Of a stretch of DNA of 64,000 nucleotides, positions 58,481-64,000 are shown one piece after another. This stretch comes from Candidatus Tectomicrobia bacterium (GTDB lineage: Bacteria > UBA8248), in NCBI GenBank assembly GCA_016192135.1, contig JACPUR010000004.1, positions 62,001 to 126,000 of the forward strand, given 5' to 3'. The position numbers were made by a program, and so were the translations under genes. Numbering within the stretch: position 1 is the stretch's first letter; each line of letters begins with the position of its first letter. A model generated the notes under the pieces. That model was not told the origin of the DNA. It saw only the letters and a program-made list of their open reading frames with translations, and did no database searches.

Positions 58481-58966
58481 CAAGGTTTCCCCTCCAAAGA
58501 AGCCCCCCGGGGCGGCGGTCCGCCCTTCGGCGCGGGGCGTGTGCCTGCATGGAAGCCGCGCGGCGCCCGGCATCCGCCGGGGGGCGTGCTCCGGGATGGG
58601 AGTCCCGCGGCCGTCACGGAAACGCAAGGAGACGCTCGCAGAGCGATGCCGCATCCTAGTTAAACCCCACTTTCATTTCAAGCCCGTTTCCGGCGCATGA
58701 AATCGCCGGGATTGGGGAATCGTGGGCCGGTTTGGCGATTCTGCCGCCATCCCGAACGCGGCTTTCCTCACCCCCATCCCCTCCTTCGGCCTACGCCGGC
58801 CGAAAGCCGGCTCTGGCCGGCTGAAGGTCGGAGGCCAAAGCCCCCCGCGGAGGGCAAAGGCCCAACCCATCCATCGCCCGTCATGCAAACCGGCCACGGG
58901 CGCCCCGCTCCCTCCGAAAATGGTATTATGGCCCCGCGCCACCCCTTCCACGCGAGAGGAACCTGC
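58481..58966. other. divergent intergenic region, no gene seen
   Basis: A 486-bp gap between the binding protein (-) and the DUF169 gene (+). It holds CGGCC/GGCCG-rich imperfect palindromes at about 58785-58840 and an AT-richer stretch at 58655-58690 that may contain the promoter of the ABC operon. Confidence 0.45.
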
Positions 58967-59770
58967 ATGGACGCGGCCCGGATGGCCGAATGCGAGGAGC
59001 GCCTGAACCGCCACTTGAGGCTCAACACCTTCCCGGTGGCGGTGCGGTTCCTGAAGAGCTGGGACGAGCTGCCCCCCCGCGCCAAGCGGCCCCTCAAGGA
59101 CCTGGGGAACCGCTTCACCACCTGCCAGGCGATCTCCATGGCCCGGCGCTACGGCTGGGTTGTGGCCCTGGGGCGGGAGGACAGCAGCTGCGTCCTGGGG
59201 GCCATGGCGCTCGGCATCGAGCGGCGCCTCCCTCACTACGAGGAGGGGAACCTCTGCATCCAGCTCTACACCGAGAGCCTCGCGGCCGGCCGCCTGAGCG
59301 AGGAGAGCGTCCCCCGCCTCCCGGAGGGCGAGCACGTCGGCGTGGTGGCCGCCCCCCTCGGCCGGGCCGCCTTCGAGCCCCACTCCATCATCGTCTACGG
59401 TAACAGCGCCCAAATCATGCGGCTGGGCCAGGCCTGGCTCTGGAAGCGCGGCGGCACCCTCACGAGCGAGTTCCGGGGGCGCATCGACTGCGCCGACCTG
59501 GCCATCGCCCCCCACACGACCGGCCAGCCCCAGATGATCGTCCCCTGCACCGGCGACCGCATCTTCGGCCAGGTGCAGGATCACGAGGTGGCCTTCAGCT
59601 TTCCGTTCGATGCGATGGACGAGATCCTCGATGGCCTCGAGGCCACCCACAAGGCGGGCGCCACCCGCTACCCCGTCACCAACTGGCTGAACTACACCGG
59701 GGGCTTCCCGCCCTCCTACGAGGCCTACCGCAAGATGCTCGACGAGGACCGCCCGCCCGAACGCCCCTGA
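58967..59770 (+). CDS. DUF169 family protein
   Basis: 267 residues. Segments NTFPVAVRFLKSWDELP, TTCQAISMARRYGWVVALGREDSSCVLGAMALGI and EGEHVGVVAAPLGRAAFEPHSIIVYGNSAQIMRL match the DUF169 family, whose function is not established. Several conserved cysteines (FTTCQA, SSCVLG, IDCADL, VPCTGDR) suggest a metal or cofactor. The ATG at 58967 has a GAGAGGA box. Confidence 0.85.
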   Translation: MDAARMAECEERLNRHLRLNTFPVAVRFLKSWDELPPRAKRPLKDLGNRFTTCQAISMARRYGWVVALGREDSSCVLGAMALGIERRLPHYEEGNLCIQLYTESLAAGRLSEESVPRLPEGEHVGVVAAPLGRAAFEPHSIIVYGNSAQIMRLGQAWLWKRGGTLTSEFRGRIDCADLAIAPHTTGQPQMIVPCTGDRIFGQVQDHEVAFSFPFDAMDEILDGLEATHKAGATRYPVTNWLNYTGGFPPSYEAYRKMLDEDRPPERP

Positions 59771-59869
59771 CCCCCTTTCGATTCCGCCGCCCAAAGACTT
59801 TCTGCTATAGTAGCCCCGCCCTCTCGTGCGAAGCGTCCGCGGTTCCTCCAGGATAGCCGGGGGAGTCTC

Positions 59870-61090
59870 ATGGCCGAAGCCACGGAACGGAAAGCCGCCG
59901 TCACTCACCCCAACACCTTCTGGGAATACCTCCTCGTCTCCTTGAAGTTCGGCCTCACCTCCTTCGGGGGTCCCATCGCCCACATCGGCTACTACCGCGA
60001 GGAGTTCGTGGTGCGCCGCAAGTGGCTCGACGAACGCGCCTTCGCCGACCTCGTCGCGCTCTGCCAGTTCCTCCCCGGCCCCGCCAGCAGCCAGGTGCTG
60101 ATGGGGGTGGGCGTCATGCGGGCCGGGCTGCCGGGCTGCCTCGCGGGGTTCCTCGGCTTCACCCTGCCCTCGGCCCTCGCCCTCGTCCTCTTCGCCTTCG
60201 GGGTGAGCGCGCTCGAGGGGGCGGCCGGGAGCGGCTGGCTCTCGGGCCTCAAGATCGTGGCCGTGGCCGTGGTGGCCCAGGCCGTGTGGGGGATGGCCCG
60301 CTCCCTCGCCCCCGATCCTCCCCGCGCCACCGTGGCCATCCTCGCCGCCATCTTCATCCTCGCCGTGCCCGCCGCCTGGTCCCAGGTGGCGGTGATTTTC
60401 ATCGGGGGGATCATCGGCTGGGCCTTCCTCAAGGGCGAGGCCTCCGCCTCGGACGGCTTCGGCCGCACGGTGGGGCGCGGCGTGGCGGCCGCCTCCTTGA
60501 TTCTCTTCTTCGGCCTGCTCGTCCTGCTGCCCCTCCTCGCCCGGGCCGTCCCCTCCAATGCCCTGGCCCAGGTCGACAGCTTCTACCGGGCGGGCTCCCT
60601 GGTGTTCGGGGGAGGCCACGTGGTGCTGCCCCTGCTCCAGGCCGAGGCCGTGCGGCCCGATTGGGTGACGAACGAGCAGTTCCTCGCCGGCTACGGCGCC
60701 GCCCAGGCCATCCCGGGGCCGCTCTTCGCCTTCGCGGCCTACCTGGGGGCCGTGATGGCCACCCCGCCCACCGCCTGGATCGGGGCCGCGATCTGCCTCA
60801 TCGCGGTTTTCCTTCCCGCCATTCTCCTGATCGTGGGGGCGCTCCCCTTCTGGGACGCCCTGCGCGCCCGGCCCGCCGTCCAGAGCGCCCTGCGCGGGGT
60901 GAACGCCGCCGTGGTGGGATTGCTCCTGGCGGCGCTCTACCACCCGGTCTGGACCAGCGCCATCCACAAGCCCCTCGACTTCGCCCTGGGCCTCGCCGCC
61001 TTCGGCCTCCTCATGCTGTGGAAGCTCCCCCCCTGGATCGTGGTCATCCTGACCGCCCTGGCGGCCGGCGTCCTCAAGCCGGGCGGATGA
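59870..61090 (+). CDS. chrA: chromate transporter family protein
   Basis: 406 residues with two CHR domains: the first has LKFGLTSFGGPIAHIGYYREEFV and CQFLPGPASSQVLMGVGVMRAG; the second has SLVFGGGHVVLPLLQAEAV and GYGAAQAIPGPLFAFAAYLG. About ten helices. ChrA exports chromate. Gene naming follows the family, not tested function. Confidence 0.92.
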   Translation: MAEATERKAAVTHPNTFWEYLLVSLKFGLTSFGGPIAHIGYYREEFVVRRKWLDERAFADLVALCQFLPGPASSQVLMGVGVMRAGLPGCLAGFLGFTLPSALALVLFAFGVSALEGAAGSGWLSGLKIVAVAVVAQAVWGMARSLAPDPPRATVAILAAIFILAVPAAWSQVAVIFIGGIIGWAFLKGEASASDGFGRTVGRGVAAASLILFFGLLVLLPLLARAVPSNALAQVDSFYRAGSLVFGGGHVVLPLLQAEAVRPDWVTNEQFLAGYGAAQAIPGPLFAFAAYLGAVMATPPTAWIGAAICLIAVFLPAILLIVGALPFWDALRARPAVQSALRGVNAAVVGLLLAALYHPVWTSAIHKPLDFALGLAAFGLLMLWKLPPWIVVILTALAAGVLKPGG

Positions 61091-61167
61091 AAATGCCGGA
61101 ATCCCCCGGAATTTCCCGGAAACCGCCGGAAGCCCCCGGCCTCACCGCGCACAGTCGACTGAGGAAA

Positions 61168-61492
61168 GGGGTCTTTTGACGCGCTTTTTCCCTCAATATC
61201 CCTCAATATCCGTGACGGGCGGTTGGACGGCCACCCGATGGCCTCCCGGTTCTGTGGGGCGGGTCTCAGATGCGCACCCCGGGGTGGTCATACCGCGCCA
61301 CAGCGTTTTTTCATGGGCTTTATCCGTCACTAAGCGTCATTTGCCGTCACTCCCGGTCTCCACGGGCGCACGGCCGTGCGCCTCTACGGAAGGGCGGGCG
61401 CGCCGCGGCCCTCGGGCAAGATACGCCCCGGGCGCGGAGGAGCCGCTACCGCAATTTCGTCCAATTTCGCGCTGGTTCATGCTTGGGGGGAA
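61168..61492 (+). repeat. roughly 300-bp dispersed intergenic element, copy A
   Basis: Plus-strand copy of the element also found (minus) at 24289-24589. Block 1 (61168-61222) has the doubled CCCTCAATATC; block 2 (61324-61354) has CGTCAC repeats around TAAG; block 3 (61422-61492) has GCCGCTACCGCAATTTCGTCC and ends GGGGGGAA. No coding frame is shared. It lies between the 3' ends of the chromate transporter and rpmB, with the rest of the gap 61091-61569 holding CCGGAA-rich sequence and the rpmB terminator. Confidence 0.7.
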
Positions 61493-61500
61493 AAAACAAA

Positions 61501-61524
61501 ACCGGGCGCCCTGCGGCGCCCGGT
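61501..61524 (-). terminator. Rho-independent terminator of rpmG-rpmB
   Basis: ACCGGGCGCC with its exact complement, 10 bp, around a 4-base loop. On the minus strand it is followed by TTGTTTTTTCC. Confidence 0.88.
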
Positions 61525-61547
61525 CCGGAGAAGCTTGGATGCAACGC

Positions 61548-61570
61548 GGGGGCGGTTCGCGAACCTCCCC
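61548..61570. repeat. GGGGCG palindromic repeat overlapping the rpmB stop
   Basis: GGGGGCGGTTCGCGAACCTCCCC, with one mismatch in the outer arm. It belongs to the family at 62163 and touches the rpmB stop codon (61570-61572). Confidence 0.75.
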
Positions 61571-61827
61571 TACTTCCCGCCCTTGCGGCGCATGTCGGCC
61601 AGGACGACCGAGATGCCGCGCTTGGCGATGGTCTTCAAGGCCCGGGCCGAGACGCGCAGCGTGATCCAGCGCTTCTCCTCGGGCACCCAGAACCGCTTGT
61701 CGTGCAGGTTGGGCTCGAAGCGCCGCCGCGTCTTGCGGTTCGAGTGGCTCACGCTGTTGCCGAACTTGACGGTGCGGCCCGTCACCGCGCAGCGGCGGCT
61801 GGCGAGGGGCTTCTTCGAGGCCGCCAT
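61570..61827 (-). CDS. rpmB: 50S ribosomal protein L28
   Basis: 85 residues: [42 protein letters not shown] matches L28, with the conserved [13 protein letters not shown] region. Only one cysteine is present, so it is a zinc-free (C-) type. Its ATG overlaps the rpmG stop (TGATG). Confidence 0.96.
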   Translation of the reverse strand: MAASKKPLASRRCAVTGRTVKFGNSVSHSNRKTRRRFEPNLHDKRFWVPEEKRWITLRVSARALKTIAKRGISVVLADMRRKGGK

Positions 61828-61976
61828 CACTTGGTCTCCTTGAACGGCACGTGCTTCCGGCAGAACTTGCAGTACTTCTTGCGCTCCAGCCGGTCGGTCG
61901 TCTTCCGCTTGTTCTTGGTGGTGGAGTAGCGGTACTTCTTGCAGGCGGTGCATTCCAACTGGATGATCTCGCGCAT
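61827..61976 (-). CDS. rpmG: 50S ribosomal protein L33
   Basis: 49 residues starting [20 protein letters not shown] and containing [20 protein letters not shown]. Two C-x2-C pairs (CTAC and CKFC) make it the zinc-binding (C+) type. It is translated just before rpmB in a two-gene operon. Confidence 0.96.
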   Translation of the reverse strand: MREIIQLECTACKKYRYSTTKNKRKTTDRLERKKYCKFCRKHVPFKETK

Positions 61977-62162
61977 GGCCCCAGCCTTTCAGCCGACGAA
62001 AGCCTTCAACCCAAGAAAAATCCGCCGGTTAGGAGAGCCCACCGCCCCCCGCCCCGCCGGTGGAAGGCCAAACCATAGCCGAGCCGGGGGGAAATATCAA
62101 GCCGGGGGGGGATCGTCCGGGGCGTGCGCCCCTACGGACGCAACGGTCGGGCGCCTTTTGCA

Positions 62163-62184
62163 GGGGCGGTTCGCGAACCGCCCC
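62163..62184. repeat. GGGGCG palindromic repeat
   Basis: GGGGCGGTTCG and its exact complement (22 bp), with flanks CA and CCAC. A related partial unit lies at about 62117-62137 (GGGGCGTGCGCCCC). Both lie upstream of rpmG, between it and the methyltransferase gene. Confidence 0.8.
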
Positions 62185-62222
62185 CACGGAAGGAGAGAAG
62201 CCACCGGAACGCGAGGATTCCC

Positions 62223-63008
62223 CTACCCCTTCCTCCCCGTCACCAGGGCGTCCCAGCGGAGGACGGTGAGGCCCGCGCCCTCCCCCTCAGGGGCCATCCA
62301 GCTCCCGCCCTCCTCCCGGAGCCGCTCCACCCCGGCCCGGACGAAGGGGACGCTCCCGGCCGCCGTCTCCGCCCCGCGGAGCCAGTTGTCGAAGGTGTCC
62401 CGCCGGCTCATCGTCTCGGCGGATTCGACCTCCAGGCCGCACCGCGCGAAGAGGGCGCGCATGTCCTTCATCGAGAGGATGCGCACCATGGCCGGCTCGC
62501 GCACATGGTCGATCTCCTCGATGCGGGCGCGCTCCCGGCCGTCGTCCGGGTAGAGGTGGTCCATCAGGAGGACGACCCCGCCCGGCCGCACCGCGCGCGC
62601 CATCTCGCGCAGCACCTCCTCGGGCCGGGCCAGGTGGTGGAAGGTGTTGCGGCAGACGGCGCAGTCCGCCGCCCCGTCCGGCAGCGGGGCCCGCTCACAG
62701 AGGGCGAGGACGAAGTGGGCGTTCCTCGCCAGGCTCTCCTCCGCGAGGCGCTTGCGCCCCGAGCGCGCCATGGCCGGGGTGATGTCGATGCCCAGGACGC
62801 GCCCGCCCGCCTGGAGGAAGGGGAGGGCCGAGTTGCCCGTGCCCACCCCGAAGTCCGCCGCCCACCGGCCCGGGCCGAAGCCGATCCGCTCCACCGCGCG
62901 GCGCAGGGCGGGGATGGGGTCCCCCTTCGTGCGCTCGGTGAAGCAGTCCGCCCGGCGGGTGAAGCTCTCGACGTTCAGGCGGGCGGCCTCATTTTTATAA
63001 AAGCCCAT
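62223..63008 (-). CDS. SAM-dependent methyltransferase (class I)
   Basis: 261 residues. Motif I WAADFGVGTGNSALPFLQAGG, then VLGIDITPAMARSGRKRL, CRNTFHHLARPEEVLREMARAVRPGGVVLLMDHLYP. This is the UbiE-like pattern. The substrate is not evident. Confidence 0.92.
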   Translation of the reverse strand: MGFYKNEAARLNVESFTRRADCFTERTKGDPIPALRRAVERIGFGPGRWAADFGVGTGNSALPFLQAGGRVLGIDITPAMARSGRKRLAEESLARNAHFVLALCERAPLPDGAADCAVCRNTFHHLARPEEVLREMARAVRPGGVVLLMDHLYPDDGRERARIEEIDHVREPAMVRILSMKDMRALFARCGLEVESAETMSRRDTFDNWLRGAETAAGSVPFVRAGVERLREEGGSWMAPEGEGAGLTVLRWDALVTGRKG

Positions 63009-63081
63009 GGCTACAGCCTCATTCGACTTTATTGGACAGAAATTGGTATAATTTCACATATATTGCGGTGGAGGAAAACTC

Positions 63082-63576
63082 TTGAACGACAATCGAAAAT
63101 TTAAGGATTTTCCTGATGATTACAAATCAAAGATACATCAGGAGCATACAAGTTATTACATACGTGGCGAAGATCAAATTAATCAAGCTGCCTTTCTGTA
63201 CATCAAACATCTTTTCTTACTGAACGGTGGGGGCGCGGTCGCTGTCCTAAGCTATAAGGGAGCAACCTTTACTAAACTGCCCGACTTAAGCCTCGGATAC
63301 CCTCTCCTTTTTCTCACTCTCGGGCTTATATTTTCCGCAATCTTAGTCGGCGTGGAATATTTACGTCTGAATTATTACTATGGAAAAGTGACAAAGGTAT
63401 ATAGTAATTTTATCTCAAATCGAATAACTTTTGCTCAATTTGACGAAGAGGCCCAGAACATTCAGCCAAAAGTTTGGTATAGCATTTTATTAGGTGGCAC
63501 TGCCCTCATCCTCTTCATCCTAGGCATTGCCTACGGAGTCGTTGAAGGCTTTATTTACCTCGGGAGGAATAGATGA
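63082..63576 (+). CDS. small membrane protein, hypothetical
   Basis: 164 residues, start TTG after a GGAGGAAAA box. N-terminal charged region, two hydrophobic pairs (for example GYPLLFLTLGLIFSAILVGV and WYSILLGGTALILFILGIAYG) and a charged middle. AT-rich compared with the window. No family recognised. It overlaps the following 48-residue gene by ATGA. Confidence 0.75.
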   Translation: MNDNRKFKDFPDDYKSKIHQEHTSYYIRGEDQINQAAFLYIKHLFLLNGGGAVAVLSYKGATFTKLPDLSLGYPLLFLTLGLIFSAILVGVEYLRLNYYYGKVTKVYSNFISNRITFAQFDEEAQNIQPKVWYSILLGGTALILFILGIAYGVVEGFIYLGRNR

Positions 63577-63719
63577 TGGGCAAGGGACCTAACGCGCCGA
63601 TTCCTCCACCAAAGCCTACTCCTAATATCCCGTTAAGGGAGGATCGCCAACTTCCACGCGGCGAACCCCCTATCAGACCGAGACCTGCGCCTCCGCCCTC
63701 GCCACCATCAAAAAAATGA
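63573..63719 (+). CDS. small proline-rich protein, hypothetical
   Basis: 48 residues, MMGKGPNAPIPPPKPTPNIP at the start and PAPPPSPPSKK at the end. The ATG overlaps the stop of the membrane protein and a GGGAGG box precedes it, so it is probably co-translated. The low-complexity content limits any functional call. Confidence 0.55.
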   Translation: MMGKGPNAPIPPPKPTPNIPLREDRQLPRGEPPIRPRPAPPPSPPSKK

Positions 63720-63731
63720 TTATTCTGGTGG

Positions 63732-64000
63732 TCACGTCGCCTTCTTGAAGACGCCCTCGACCGGGAGCTTCGTCCCCACGCCCCGCTCCTTGGCGCGCTT
63801 GTAGAGGAGCGCGCCCAGCGCCACGTCCTCGATGGCGATCCCCTGGCTCAGGAAGAGGTTGATCTCGTCCCGGGAGGCCCGGCCGGGCATCCGCCCCGAG
63901 GCGATGAGGCCGATCTCGACCACCTGGCCCCACTGGACGGCGTTCGCCCCCACCGCCGCGATCAGGTCCCCGCTCTCGAAGCGGGAGCCCTCGATGTTGT
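63732..64000 (-). CDS. ornithine cyclodeaminase/mu-crystallin family protein (5' part beyond window)
   Basis: The last 89 codons are visible on the minus strand: NIEGSRFESGDLIAAVGANA, EIGLIASGRMPGRASRDEINLFLSQGIAIEDVALGALLY and LPVEGVFKKAT. This is the C-terminal Rossmann part of the ornithine cyclodeaminase/mu-crystallin family, which uses NAD(P) on amino or imino acids. The upstream half is cut off. Confidence 0.85.
   Translation of the reverse strand, partial: NIEGSRFESGDLIAAVGANAVQWGQVVEIGLIASGRMPGRASRDEINLFLSQGIAIEDVALGALLYKRAKERGVGTKLPVEGVFKKAT

Overview
This is a high-GC bacterial chromosome segment, dense with genes and with strong codon bias to G/C in third positions. It holds TAXI-type and DctP-type TRAP transporters, DRE-TIM aldolase-like enzymes, SDRs, a DUF169 protein, a DehI-like protein and AhpD-like selenoproteins. 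Together with several dispersed palindromic intergenic repeats, this mix suggests an uncultured heterotroph of a deltaproteobacterial, Tectomicrobia, Rokubacteria or NC10-like lineage. The phylum cannot be fixed from the window. No rRNA, CRISPR array or intact transposase is present.

Region by region. 1-11.4 kb: an IclR regulator (truncated by the window edge) diverges from a ten-gene plus-strand catabolic operon: SDR, DRE-TIM lyase, two tandem TAXI solute-binding proteins, a fused TRAP permease, a second DRE-TIM lyase, an AhpD-like selenoprotein read through an in-frame UGA, two more SDRs and a cyclase-family hydrolase. 11.4-19.2 kb: a nucleotide-sugar epimerase, then two tandem serine-recombinase homologues that have lost the catalytic serine, then a 1230-residue AT-rich SNF2-type helicase with about 17 tandem 15-residue repeats, then four tRNA genes (Lys, Arg, His, Arg). 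19.2-26 kb: TauE/SafE and a DehI-like protein; a MarR regulator with promoter and operator driving a CSCG-motif permease; an AT-rich two-gene module (PUA-like protein plus PIN nuclease); OsmC; two small Cys-rich membrane proteins. 26-32.6 kb: a coupled rph-rdgB-selenoprotein operon and an RND pump with its adaptor. 32.7-37.4 kb: moaA, a MoeA-periplasmic-binding fusion, moeA with a candidate molybdenum-cofactor riboswitch, and tatA. 37.4-45.5 kb: aminotransferase, aldehyde dehydrogenase, amidase and a DctPQM TRAP system. 45.6-51.4 kb: AsnC-type domain, ThDP enzyme, HhH-GPD glycosylase, MaoC, acyl-CoA dehydrogenase, YceI. 51.4-64 kb: beta-hydroxyacid dehydrogenase, lipoprotein, M28 peptidase, a dipeptide-type ABC importer, DUF169, chromate transporter, rpmG-rpmB, methyltransferase and a partial ornithine cyclodeaminase.

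How the genes work together. The first operon looks like a transport-plus-catabolism unit for an organic acid under IclR control. The molybdenum genes form a riboswitch-controlled cofactor unit placed next to the Tat exporter subunit that typically serves molybdoenzymes. Two AhpD-like genes each carry a UGA codon at the redox-active position, so the cell should make selenocysteine, although no sel genes lie in the window.

Most interesting for follow-up: the helicase with its 15-residue repeat domain beside two inactive recombinase homologues and a tRNA array; the two selenoprotein genes with matching stem-loops; the Moco riboswitch candidate; and a roughly 300-bp intergenic element present twice (24.3-24.6 kb and 61.2-61.5 kb) that no gene explains.
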